From positions 1 to 31,927 of the forward strand of contig JAKSYS010000702.1 of NCBI GenBank assembly GCA_022925895.1: a DNA stretch of 31,927 bases. The letters run 5' to 3'. Position numbers and translations under genes: made by a program. Each line of letters starts with the position of its first letter. The stretch's first letter is position 1. Shown one piece after another: positions 19,681-30,617 of the stretch. Source of the DNA: Fragilaria crotonensis (taxonomy: Eukaryota > Bacillariophyta > Fragilariophyceae > Fragilariales > Fragilariaceae). A model generated the notes under the pieces. It saw only the letters and a list, made by a program, of their open reading frames with translations. It ran no database searches and was not told where the DNA came from.

Positions 19681-20924
19681 TTATGACACTCCCGGATGAG
19701 TGAGTTGCATATACTCAATTTCCTTTGTTGCCATCCAATCACGGTTCATTGACCACGGATTCTCGAAGGCATCTTCCATTTCTTCCCATTCAATATCAGC
19801 AGCACTCTCGCGCAACATGGTTTTGTGGGTGGTGAACCTCACATTACTTGGCGTGAATACTGCACTGTCCTGATTATTGTGTTGCTTTGCTTGGAGACGC
19901 TCGTTGATACAAAATTGTGAAGCCGTGCAATTGCTACCATCAACCTCTTCATCTTTATCATCTTAATTGAGAGCGGTCAAGCGAGAATTCCCCACTTTTT
20001 CACCATGAGCCCGAATGCCATTTCAATTCGGATGCGAAGCTGACTCGAAAAAATTGAAGTTGCCACTTCACTGGGCCATCTCACCCCTATAGATGGGTAT
20101 GAGGTGTTCACTTGCAGTGTAGGCACAATTGCCAATAGCACAATAGAGGCCAGGAAGACCTTCGACCGACGAACCTAATTTCACCATTTTGATCGCATCT
20201 CGATCCCCAATCACTCCAGGTCCTGCAACACCAAGGGACGAAGTGAAGCGACAATGATGGTCACATGCGGCCTGTATGCCTGTATGTTAAGGCCATGTGT
20301 CTGGTAATGACAAGAGAAAAAGGATTGTACGTTCTATTCCTCCTTTTTTGATGGCGTCTGAATTTGTAAGTGGTATCTATCGATGACACTGACACAATTC
20401 CGTATAGATCCTTCTTGCGTGCTTATCGTTTCAAATCCCCTCAAAGCCTCTTTGACTTCTTCCAATGTTTTCGGAAGTTTAACAGCCAAGTCATCACATT
20501 CATTGATAGCATCAATGCATTTCCAAACAACACGATAAAGCAATGCAACAGACATACCGGTGAAAATTTGATATCCGAATATGACCCACCAGCCAGATAC
20601 CGCAAACATGCATAGAGGCATCATTCTGGAAGTATTGGACCACCTCTCAGACTTCCCATGTGTCGATCAATCTCCAACTTCTCCCTGACTAAAGACAGTA
20701 GTCGAATAAAAGAGTCTTCTGACATTTGTAGGTGCCGTCTCAGATTTGGTCTGCCAGCATGCTTTGACCAAAACGCCTCCCAATGTACTAAGCTGATCAA
20801 ATATGGAGGAGATTGCTCACTTCTTTTATTCCTCCTGTTCTTCTTTGATCTCATTTCTTCCAATATAGGTTGTAGCAGTAAGCCTTGCAACAAAGGATGC
20901 AAATGTACCACCTGCTTTTTTCAT
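19681..20924 (-). pseudogene. HARBI1-like DDE nuclease of the Harbinger element, decayed
   Basis: It starts MKKAGGTFASFVARLTATTY (ATG at 20924). After frame changes it reads RRHLQMSEDSFIRLLSLV, GGPILPE, LYRVVWKCIDAINECDDLAV, then SIRNCVSVIDRYHLQIQTPS with the first catalytic Asp. Next come GLNIQA, AGPGVIGDRDAIKMVKLG, then AIGNCAYTASEHLIPIY, where the usual second catalytic position GD is GN (near 20121). SQLRIRIEMAFGLMVKKWGI supplies the catalytic Glu, followed by VAIARLHNFV and a C-terminus ending at a TAA at 19681. At least four frame changes and the missing Asp make it non-functional. The DDE nuclease would cut and join the element ends. Confidence 0.8.
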
Positions 20925-21073
20925 TGCTGCCAAGAACTGATTGTTACTATGAACTGTGCACAAGATTTACAGTCATAATCCCTTGCACGCTCGAGAATTT
21001 GCAAAAAAGATTTCGTGAAACATGAATTGATGGTCAGCACCAGCTTGCAGAGTCATTCTGATCCATTTGAACC

Positions 21074-21116
21074 CATAACCCCCGCACATCCAAAGAACTG
21101 AGTTGCGGGGGTTATG
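21074..21116. repeat. 13-bp perfect hairpin upstream of the nuclease start
   Basis: CATAACCCCCGCA (21074-21086) and TGCGGGGGTTATG (21104-21116) are exact reverse complements with a 17-base loop. The hairpin lies inside the Harbinger element between the right terminal repeat and the nuclease gene. It could be a subterminal binding site or a remnant of another insertion. Confidence 0.8.
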
Positions 21117-21227
21117 ACCTTTGAAGCCCTCCGCAAGTTTTTTGAATTTGCGCTGACATTGCAGCTTTTTTTGCGGGATTTGCGGACCTCCACAAAGAAG
21201 AGGCTCGATATGAACGAGCGAGCCTCA

Positions 21228-21674
21228 TGCAGCATTGTACTGCACAACTTCCAATTTTTACGCAAATTCTGTAGACAATTGCGCTGCTTTAATCTTCACT
21301 ATGGAAATGGACACTGCCATGCCCTGTTTGCGAAGTTCAAAAATTAAGCAAAGTAACTCATTTTGGAATGGTGCCAGAGATGAGATTCGTCCTTGACACA
21401 GGCTCCTTGACTTGTTATTTTGTTCTTGCCCAAAGTCTCCAAGCTGCTTCAACCATATGCCGTGATGGATGTTGAGATCCTCACACGCGGTATGTTGTGA
21501 CAACCCTTCGCCCATCTTCCTCCTCACATTGCGGACAAAAGCAAGCTTCTCAAGAATTTTGAAGTGCCTTTGCCTTTGTGGAGGCAATGGTGGCGGTGGT
21601 GCTTCCAATGGTGCTGGTTATTGAATTGGTTGCCTGGGCGGTGTTGCTTGACCATCGTCCTTGTCATTGGTCAT
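21228..21674 (-). pseudogene. Pogo-like transposase N-terminal part, interrupted by the Harbinger element
   Basis: An ATG at 21674 begins MTNDKDDGQATPPRQPIQ. After a TAA (near 21620) the same frame continues APPPPLPPQRQRHFKILEKL, FVRNVRRKMGEG, HTACEDLNIHHGIWLKQLGD, and then FELRKQGMAVSISIVKIKAA. After a second TAA at 21258 it reads KLEVVQYNAA up to the insertion point. This is the helix-turn-helix N-terminus of pogo/Tigger-type DDE transposases as seen in stramenopiles. The frame resumes on the other side of the Harbinger element at 17736. Nonsense codons show that the gene was dead or dying regardless of the insertion. Confidence 0.7.
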
Positions 21675-22484
21675 AATTATATTCAATGGTGGATCTTGTT
21701 TGGACTGTAATATTAAGGAACGAGTTGCAAGAAAAACAGGAATCTTGCACATCGCTAAAGTCGAAACACGTGGTGGATTGGTGGATAAGCTCCATTTCGG
21801 AAATTTCGTGCACAATTCCCGGTGCTCAAGTTACGCTGTTCACGGAAGAAATGAATGTTGTATCGTACTACAAGTACGTACAATACTCCTGGCTTCCTGG
21901 CTGACAACGCATTCATGCTTGATACTTCGACTCTGGGTTAGTACTACCGGTAGCTGGAGTTCAACAGTACAGTTGTAAGAAGAGTAGCTATCTACTCTAC
22001 TGGAGTTCAAGTATTCGTACTACCGTATTACCTCGGAAATGCGACCGAGGTAGTACTTCTCTTATAGGATTCCACCGATCTTGCGGATTAATTAGAACTG
22101 GTACTATGTTGCATAATAGGGGTACTTGATGACGTTTTTCGTGCGTTTGCGTGGGGCATATGAACTGCAAACGATAGTACCAGCATTTTGGGTTCTGCAA
22201 CATCTGTTGCACCTACGGTATCTTTACGTGCTTCGTATATGGAACGAATGCAACTTTTTTCCCGAGGTACTCTTCTACGTTTTGCAATACTAGCTCTACT
22301 AGTTTGTGGGTACCCTGAGCCCTGAGACCAGATTTCCAGAATGACACAAAACACAAGCCGCAACGAACCATCGACGATGCCATTGGCGGCTTCGCTGCCG
22401 GAGTCGCCTTGCGCGGTCTCGTTACCACACAGATTGCGGATGATGTCAATCTCCCTTCCTTGATCTTGGGAACGCTCTTTGGAG
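21675..22484. other. Spacer with GTAC-rich part and an ambiguous two-strand open region
   Basis: GTAC-type low-complexity sequence lies at 21850-22060. The interval 22210-22500 is open on both strands. Plus-strand readings include RFAILALLVCG and GGFAAGVALRGLVTTQIADD. The minus-strand reading includes LVELVLQNVEEYLGKKVAF. I cannot decide between them and call no gene. Confidence 0.35.
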
Positions 22485-23075
22485 GAGCCTACTTCGCGGG
22501 AGCAGCTTCTTTCGCAGCCTTGCGTTCCTCGGCCATTCTTTGTCGCTCCATCTCCTGCTGTCGTCGCCTCTCAGCAGCTTCTTGGGCCTATGCCTCGCGC
22601 TCTGCCTCTTTTTACAATGACGCTCAGCTGTACCACCTATAGCAGCGGCCTTCTTAATCTTCGCCCGCTTGTTCATGACGACACGCTTCTGCATCAGCAG
22701 CCTAAGCCGCACGTTTTTGTTCTTGCTGAGCGATGACGTGGTTGAGCCAACGCAGCAACTTCCGCCGCTTTCTTTGCCTCAGCTTGTTCGCAACGACGTG
22801 CTTCTGCTTCAGCATCCTTGGCGGCAAATTCTTCCTCTCGTCGATATTGCTGAGCCAACGCAGCCATTGGGCTGCATTTTTCGAATCGCTTTCTTGCTGC
22901 GCCTGTCGGGAGCAGAGCTCTGCTGCCTGCGTTCTTGTTCGCGACGTTGTTACTAGCAGAAGCCTCCGCCAGGCGCTGTTTATCCGCTGCAGCAACGGCA
23001 GCAGCCTTCTTGGCCTCAGCCGCGACATGCTTCAGCCTTGGCAGTAAGTACTTCTTCTTCCTTGCGACGCGGTGC
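22485..23075 (-). pseudogene. Decayed Ala/Glu/Lys/Arg-rich coiled-coil gene
   Basis: The minus strand reads VAAEAKKAAAVAAADKQRLA, then AALAQQYRREEEFAAKDAEA and EARRCEQAEAKKAAEVAALA, a frame change to AQQEQKRAA with stops, DAEACRHEQAGE, and finally QEAAERRRQQEMERQRMAEE, ending AAPAK at a TAG near 22486. These are long charged helices in imperfect repeats of roughly 45-50 residues. At least four in-frame stops and several frame changes are present. Such low-complexity coiled coils give no clue to function. Confidence 0.5.
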
Positions 23076-24396
23076 TGTGCTGCAGCTGCTCAGATCGACT
23101 CTTCTTTGTGCTGCTTTTCATGCAAAATTGCGGATACCCCCTGTTGGGCTTAAGCTCCTCCTATCAAAGTTGTCTTGGCAGAATGGGACTGCCTCTCAAT
23201 CCCAATGTTGCTAATAGTAGCTCATCTGTTGTTCATTGTACTTGTGCTTTTTTACTGTTAACACTTTTAGCGTTACTTGACAATCTACCTTCAGAATACT
23301 CGCCAGTACTCCGTTTTAACACGGCAAAAGCACGGGGTTTTTCCTGCTTGGCGAATATACCATGCCCTACATGGTTGCTTTATTAGTTTCATGAATTTTA
23401 GGTACATCCGTAGTACTCTGTCGAACTGCAGCAATACACGAATACAGTACACGAATAGAAGAATACAAGTACTGAACAGATCGTGCATTTTGCATTACAT
23501 ATAGGCATTTTGCTACATGTAGCAAAAAGTACAGTACAGTACAGTACAGTATCGTACTGCCTATTTGTCGACGCGCAACGCGCGTTCGAGCAATCCTGGT
23601 CGATTCCCTCATTTTCCGCGTCGCAAGAAGAACAAGCATGATGGCCAAGATTCGCTGTCGCCTCCTAAGACTAGCAGTTTGTTTCAGCTCATTTTCTTTA
23701 GGAAGATACACATTGTGAAGGTAAGATGGCATATAGAACAATATGCAAAGAATTCTATGCACTGGGTAAAAAGAAAGACGATGTGTTGCTGCGCACCACC
23801 GATCATATTGTTAGAGACCAGAAAGCGTATTTTCATGTTTCTCGATCTACTTCCAATCAGAAGAGCATTCGCATTCCCTTACCTGTGCCAATGATATTAC
23901 TGCGAGGACAGGAAAGTACTGCAAAGTGCTATTTCGTTTCGTTTCAACCTTGAACCATCACATCCTTTCGTCCTCAACCCGTGCAGCAGCAGCACGTACA
24001 GGAAAAACGTTTCCAAAGAGCAAAACTGGTCAAAAGAACGTTTGTCCTCAACCCTAGAATGTGTGACTTTGATATTTCTTGAATACCGTGAAAATGTCCG
24101 ATGACACTTTGTGCTGTACTGCACTGAATACTATAGAGATGTGTGACGATGGAACACATGCAGACTCGCAGTACGGTACAACTAGTAGTATGCGGGAATT
24201 CATTGCGACTCAAGACTTCGCATCTCTGATGCAACTATGGTTCGCCAACTCTTGCTGATTCCTCAAGCGCCAACAACCAAATCATGGCGTATTGGAGCAG
24301 CTACCAGCCCGCAGGACGAGCTTAACTTCGAAGCCTGGCGCGCTGACCTGCGATTTATCGAGCATGTCATCGACCACTCCTTTGTCTTCACGGCCT
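23076..24396. other. Intergenic region with GTAC-rich DNA, short palindrome and AGTAC microsatellite
   Basis: GTAC-rich sequence runs from 23270 to 23560. It includes the perfect 20-bp palindrome TTTTGCTACATGTAGCAAAA at 23508-23527, followed at once by four AGTAC units (23528-23547). Plus-strand open stretches at 23565-23953 are not recognisable. At 24305-24345 a fragment resembles the 3' end of the adjacent long gene (GCTCGATAAAT and CGCAGG-CAGCGCGC shared), which hints at a small local duplication. Confidence 0.5.
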
Positions 24397-27300
24397 CTAC
24401 TTTTCCGCGGCGCGAGCCTGAGCTCGTTGCCGTGCGCGCTGGCCTGCGGTGGTGCGACCCTCCATGAATTTATCGAGCCTCTCCTTCATGCTATCAAGAA
24501 CAACTTGATGTCTCCTGAGAATGGTTTCATCTCTAAGATCCTCTTCTCCAGAATCACTCTCTCCATTCACAATAACCGAATCATCGACGCGATTGCAGAA
24601 TGGAGCAAAGATGGTTGTGCTCAAACGGTTTCGAGCTTGTTGATGGCCAGGTGAACTCGCCTTCGACGCTCGTCGTCTCGAGGGTATAGATCCCTCTGCC
24701 AGATCAACTGTCACGAAAGCCTTCGCGACGTCCGCCCAATCAACCTCTTCCGTGCTTCGTCGGAGGGATGTACCGCTGCTGGTCGCATCGCCTTGCAGCC
24801 CTTGCTGAGAAGACGTGATGGTAGAGGAGGCACTGCACGCTCTCTGATCGTTGCCCGCTGCCTCCCCCTTCATCAACTCTGGACTGCTCAAGGACAATGC
24901 ACAAGGCCGATACGAATGGGAATGTTGACCGTAAGGCATGTTCTCGATGGAGGTGGTGTCCCAGAACAAGGGCGTGGAGACGTGCTGTGGGTTGTACTGG
25001 TGTACGCTGTTTGTTTGACCAGCGCCTGTCCAGACGCGTGCTGGTTGTTCAGGCAAAGAAACTGATGTCCGCCGCTTCAACGAACCGCTTTGTGTGCGTT
25101 GAACGGCCTTCGCTTCGAGCAAGGTTTGCCCTTGCAAGTGAGGGCGTTCAGCGTACGGTCCTGAGTCAGATGTTCCACCTTTGATGCGGTTGCGATCTTG
25201 CATTTTCTTCAGTGATTTGATTATCATTGCACGTGCATGAGCTCGTCTAACGAGATCTTCTCCACTCAGGTTGGAGGTAAAACCATTTCAGGTCTACAGG
25301 GATCCTCCCAAGCCCTTGTTTCGTCAGAGAAAATGTCGTAAGGCATCATGGTCGACGTTGAAGTTATTTCATCCTGCACCATTTCGAAAAGTTCGCCGTG
25401 ACCGAGTGCTTCTCCACCACGCACCATTGAGCTGACATAAGCATCAGCAAACGTTTCCGACATCGTTGCCCGTTGAGCTATGACTGCCGCTAAGAGTACG
25501 CTCTCTGCACTTGGCTTTCAGTGCAAGCTCGCATCCCGTCTAAAAGTTGAACGGCATCTTCGTAGATCGGCAGTATCGTATCCACCTCCTCATCGATGCA
25601 CAATTCCGTCATCAAGGCTTCACTTACGATTGATGCGATCCTCGCATCCACGGTGATCGATGCTACGGCGTGTCTATCTAGCTCAATACCCGTCTGCTTC
25701 ACTGATCCAGAGCCACCTTTGTTTCTCGCCGACGAGAGTGCGGACGCCAATAACCCACCATTCTGCAACGCCTCTGCTAGCTCCGACACAAGAGCCCTTG
25801 ACGCGGCATCTACAGCTGCTTGGATGAGCCACTTGCACTCAGGATCAACGTCGATTCGTCCGCTTTTTGCAAATGCTCTTTGGAAACTATCCTTGTGTTG
25901 GACCCAGAGCCAGACCAAAACTATCGCTGTAACAACTTCGCGAGGAATTGACGGAGTGTGGCCACCATTACTGGACAACTTCAAGCTTTGGATGTTAAGG
26001 CGCTCCTTCAGAGGATTGCTCACCAACGCCTTGGGAATAGGAACTGCTGAAGCCACGGCCTGTATGTATTCAAGGAAGACCGAAGCTTTAGAAACCGAGC
26101 AAAGCTGGCCGGACGGGAGGAAGAGATTGCTGACGGCGACATGGATTCTGCCGTCGAGTGTGCAGGCCGCCACCTGCGGGTCCAGGGAAGGCGGAACCGG
26201 AGGTGCAGAGAACTGCATTCCGCCAGTTGCTTGCGGGGAAGGAACATCATCTGGGATTGCGGAAGCACATTCATCCCCATCGCAGGCCGTGAGGAAGGGA
26301 GCATGGTTAGATGACGTAATTGTAGAATCCTGCTTTGGGGATTCAGTCCGGGTAGCCGTCGATGGCAACCTCTTTCTGGGAGGACTGTCTGCACCTGATT
26401 GCTGCGCAATGCTAATGTTGTTCTCGTCGCTCGGTTCGTGGGCTGCCATTTTCTCGTCTTGTACGCTATCCGTTTCCTGGTCACTAGTTTGAGTGCTTGG
26501 AGCCAGCTCCGACACCTTTCGTTTTGAGCCAGAGTGCTTTCCTTTCTCGACATTTTGAGATTTTCCTGACATCGAAAGATCTGCTGCTTCGACTTGCACG
26601 GTATCTTCGGCGCTTTCTTTTCTATTCTTGGAAGACGATGACTTCCCTCTGGTAGATTTCGTCGATGAAATTGAGTGCTGAGAACTGGGCCTGGAATCCA
26701 CGTGCTGAGACAAAGCCAGATGGCCTGACATCGCTCCTACTGATAGCTGCGATTGTCCGATCAACGCAGCAGCAGCAGGCGACGACAAGATAGCTGCTGC
26801 ACTGGCTGCTGAGTGGCCCCCTAATTGGCCAAACCGTGAGGATGATGATGTCGAGAATAAGCCCGCCCCGGTTTGACTAGCCCGCGCGCTGATCAGTGCG
26901 GCGGCTTGCTGCGAAGAAAGTCCCGACATGGAACCACCGCCTCATGGCAGACACTTGACGAACTGCGGCAGCGTGTACAGCAGAGGCTTGTTGCTCCCTT
27001 GCGAGCATGGCCCGTGTAGCGTTATCCCTTGCAGATAGCTCAAGCATAGCCGCCTGGTGATGACTTAACCCAAGGGCAGCGAGGGAAGATCGAGATGGCA
27101 AGAGACCTGCCGATGCCTGGGTTGCATTCCCTAGGGCTGCCCAATCTGCATGGCTGGGAAAGCCCTGTCGTTGATGCAAACTCGTTCCAAAGAAATTTGC
27201 CAAATCACCGGCAGGCGTGAGGCGGTTTAGCGCAGCAGCTTGAAGTTGGAGTTGATGCGCATGAGCCTGCGCGTGGAGCTGATTCACAACTCCTTGATGA

Positions 27301-30300
27301 GCTGCTGTAGCTGCAGCCAGTTCAAAGCCCGCGTTTCGCTGTGGGGAGAACGCTGCACCGGAAGACCCGTGAGCATTAATTCTAGTCTGTGCTAGAGTTG
27401 AGAACAGTCCATCAGAACTGGATGGTCGCATACTCTGAGCAACTCTACCGGCCGCGGAAGAGGATGAAGAAGGCCTCGATGAACTCTTACTTGGGGCACT
27501 CCCTGGTCTTTTTAATGCCTCCACTTTCATGTCGCCTCCGTTGTCGACCGCGAAGTGAGATGGATACTCATCGCCACCATCGCCACCGCCACCACCCTTA
27601 TGGAAACCACAGGACTGTCATCGCTTGCCATTCCTACCTCTTCCACTTCCGAGGTGGCTGTGACGTGCTCAGCGTGATTCCTGTTTGAGTCATTGCTTGC
27701 ATCTCGGTTCTCATCAGTGGCGACCATTGGTATCGGTGTTGTGGCGGCAACCGAACGAGGTTGCAACAGGCGTCAACCGAAGCTGATACGGACGAAAACG
27801 CCTCAGAGAATGATCGTTTCTTGGATGTCACTTTTCGATGAAGAGTTAGGAACCTTGAGGACGGGCCAATCCTTCAGGCGAGTCGAGTACTGCGCTTGCT
27901 TGCAAGAGGCGTTGCCACACTGGACCAGATTGCTCTCGATGAGATGAAGGAGTGTCGTGGATAAGACCGAGAGCCTGCAAAACCGAGAACGCTACAATAG
28001 GTTCGATCGCATCTTGGTCAGATTGTTCGGGAATCACTCGTATTGATGCTGAAACCAAGCTCTGGAGACTAGCAACGTCAGGAGTTCGAATGACTGTGGA
28101 GCCGGTGATGTTCCCTTCTCCGTCAGCTGAATGTTGCATGCCATGCAGAAGACCTATTTCAGTTGCTCGGCGATTTCGTTTGCTTCCGGCTACCTGCGAG
28201 AGTGTACAGCTGGCTCCTATCCCTTTTTCGCCATTATTCCTTTCGCTTTCGTTTAGCTTGCCGTCATCAGGCGAGACGAATTGCGACAAAATCGACTCGA
28301 GAACTTTCATCGCGCGATCCGACGTCAAAATGGTTGTGTCATCGAATTTTATCGATTTTCTCTCTCTTCGATCGGCTGCGTTTGTTGGCCATTTCAAGTC
28401 AAGGCCCGATTTCCCGCTGCGTACTTCCGCGCCAGTTCCTGGCGACTGGCTTCAGTGCTTCTGGAACTCAAGTTTGATGGAGTTTCCTAGCTGCGACGGA
28501 CTCCGGATGCGGATGTCGCCATCGCTGCTGCATGGATTTGCTTCCGACACCTCTCGCGAGGAGAGCTGACGTGGCAGCGGACGGTCTTCGGTTTGCATCC
28601 AGATCTTCAGCGAGGGGTTCATGCTCAAAATGGATTCGACTGAAACCACTGGTTGGCTCAGGGACCGGCCAGCTTTGCTTGAGGCAGTTGAGCTGACCAC
28701 ACTTTTGGATTGAGCTGCTTTTAAATTGTTTGGGAGCGACCCGTGCGCTTGTCTGGTCGGATGCCTTGGGTGTCGCAGCACTTGTTGTCGTCGTGGATGA
28801 AAGTAATTGATATTTCGAGAGAATCGTATTATTGCTGCTGGATGGATCGATTGATCCGTCGGCGTCAGGTCCATTCTGATGGCGACGTTGACGTTCACAG
28901 CGCAAAATGCTTGCTCTTCGGACGCGATCAAGGATTGCTTCCGCTGCGGTGGCTACCGCAGCACTGATCCCACCGACTCGCTGACCCGTTTCGGCGTTTA
29001 TGGGACCCCTGTATTCATACTTTCCCAATTCAATACCCGTACCTTGCATGTCTTCCTCCGGAAGGATGACGAGATTGAGTCCTGCTCCTATGTATGCGAG
29101 CTGGTCCGCCGTTTCTGCGTTGATAACTTGTGAGGCGGGTGGATGCTTCCCTTCCCCGGTAATTCCATTGAATATTCCAGCTGTAGCGAGCGTCTGGGCT
29201 TCCTTTTTCTCCAGCTCTTTCTCTTCCTTGATAGCACGAATCTCCTCCATCAGCTGTGACTTCCTCACTATTGGATCTGCACTGATCTTTGCAATAAGAG
29301 TGTCCACGCAATCTGGGACAGGCCTAAGAATGACCTTGTATTTTTCATATACTCTGTCAGTGAAAGCCGCTCGCAGGATCCGAGTCTGATCCAGAGCTTT
29401 TCGCAGGCGCTTTCTGGCGTCATTCAATGAGGTATCGGTGGGATGAATGACTGTTCCATACAGACTAACAAGTGGGAGTCGAGCCTTTTGTATCTCATCG
29501 GTCGGGCCAAGCATTTCGCTTCGTACGCTTGGAGCAGAACTCTCGCCTGCTTCATCAGGTGGTGAAGCCGTCGAGATTGTTAATGTTTCTTTTCCCGCTG
29601 TCGGCGAATTCATTTGCGGTTTCTGAATGCTTTGCGACTCGTCGTCGACGCCGTTCGGAGCTAGTGTTGATTGATGCTTTAATTTGTCATGAACGATCGA
29701 ATGAGGAGGCTGGGTTCCCGTGAATGATACGCACTTAGAAGCTTGCAATCCGATTCCCACTTTCAAAGCGGGCATTTTATTTGTCGATGACATATCCATT
29801 GGCTGAACGATCGCGCCTGGGAGCTTCTTGGGCACGTTCATGATTGCAGGTTTCGACGAAGGTGACACTTCATTTGACCCCTGCAGTCGGTTTGGTTTAT
29901 GTACAGTGTCCGCATCGCCACCGTTTGACGTATCTGTCGCTTCTTGTTCATTCCTTTGCAATATCGCCGTCGCGGATGGCGTCGAGTTTGTGCTGAGGGC
30001 GACATCTGTCTGGATAAGGTTGAAAAGATGGTCGTGGCTATTCAGGTGATCTTTTGGGACTATTTCTGCAGTTCCCTTCACAAGAACTGGTGCCTCGACT
30101 ATCGAATGCGTCAGGGGTATTGATGTGGACTGCGGTGATGTTCTCTTCAGATGGTTCTCAACGATATTCATAGTCGATTGTTCAGATTTTATGGCCGTAC
30201 AATCACCGCTACGTAGCATAGGTATGGAGTTGTCGCCTTCCGTTTCTCTCGTTCGATTTTCTTTTCATACGCCTCCAATGGATCTACTCCGCCACCATCG

Positions 30301-30617
30301 TGACTGTCGTGGAAATCCAACCACCTGTTTGCCAAAGAATGGGCCCAGATGAGCTTGAGCTATGAAATATTGACTGCAATTGCCGCGCTGCTTCGTCTCA
30401 TCGTCGAGATCACGTCGATGGGCCGTCGTAGGAAACATACACAAGACTCAGTAGAAGTTTCGACCTCCATAGCCCCAACTGAATTCCCTCTCTATCAGTC
30501 TCCGTCGACGGCTACGTATTTTCATACTATCTCCTGGCTAGTGAGTCGCAAGCTGGCAGGCATCGATAAATCTTGCGTTTGGTTCGACGAAGCAAGACCC
30601 TCCTCGGTCTTTTGCAT
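24397..30617 (-). CDS. Very long low-complexity nuclear-type protein, function unknown (about 2,000 residues, several frameshifts)
   Basis: Exon 1 (30617-30528) encodes MQKTEEGLASSNQTQDLSMP and ends LTSQEI. After a 168-bp intron the protein continues LKLIWAHSLANRWLDFHDSH and PLEAYEKKIEREKR. Later blocks are RLPLVSLYGTVIHPTD, ARKRLRKALDQTRILRAAFT, a coiled coil EEIRAIKEEKELEKKEAQ, RGPINAETGQRVGGISAAVA, RPSAATSALLARGVGSKSMQ, an Ala/Ser-rich middle, RIDVDPECKWLIQAAVDAAS, AYVSSMVRGGEALGHGELF, RRAHARAMIIKSLKKMQDRN and a C-terminus DETILRRHQVVLDSMKERLD ending in basic residues. Frame changes lie near 30240, 28430, 27845, 27780, 27610, 26940, 25503 and 25280. Each time the next frame continues plausibly without splice signals. 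I believe similar uncharacterised proteins exist in other diatoms (from memory). Basic clusters such as GSKRKVSEL suggest a nuclear location. No catalytic domain was seen. Confidence 0.65.
30360..30527 (-). other. Phase-0 intron after exon 1 of the long gene (168 bp)
   Basis: The minus-strand donor is ATA/GTATGA at 30528/30527 and the acceptor is TTTCATAG/CTC at 30360/30359. Splicing joins SQEI to LKLIWAHSLANRW and avoids stops present in the intron. The donor differs from the GTAAGT of the GRASP intron, so support comes mainly from the reading frame. Confidence 0.65.

Larger units (their letters stand above)
17737..21224. mobile_element. Harbinger-type DNA transposon, 3.49 kb, with TCA target duplications
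   Basis: The left end is GGCTCGTTCTTATCGAGCC (17737 on). The right end, read inwards, is GGCTCGCTCGTTCATATCGA, ending at 21224. Both lead into a shared GGAGGTCCGCAA block (17767-17778; complement TTGCGGACCTCC at 21180-21191). The flanks are TCA at 17734-17736 and 21225-21227. Two convergent genes lie inside: an accessory protein (+) and a DDE nuclease (-), the two-gene plan of PIF/Harbinger elements. Both genes are frameshifted, so the copy is dead. It is inserted in a pogo-like pseudogene. Confidence 0.85.

Noticed and set aside
25504-25632. Possible intron with strong GTAAGT donor near the end of the third main block of the long gene
   Set aside because: The sequence between donor and acceptor is good coding sequence (helical, in frame). 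A one-base shift near 25503 explains the join better.
25596-26492. 298-codon plus-strand open frame inside the long minus-strand gene
   Set aside because: Antisense to a continuous minus-strand frame with better protein character. No homologous motif.
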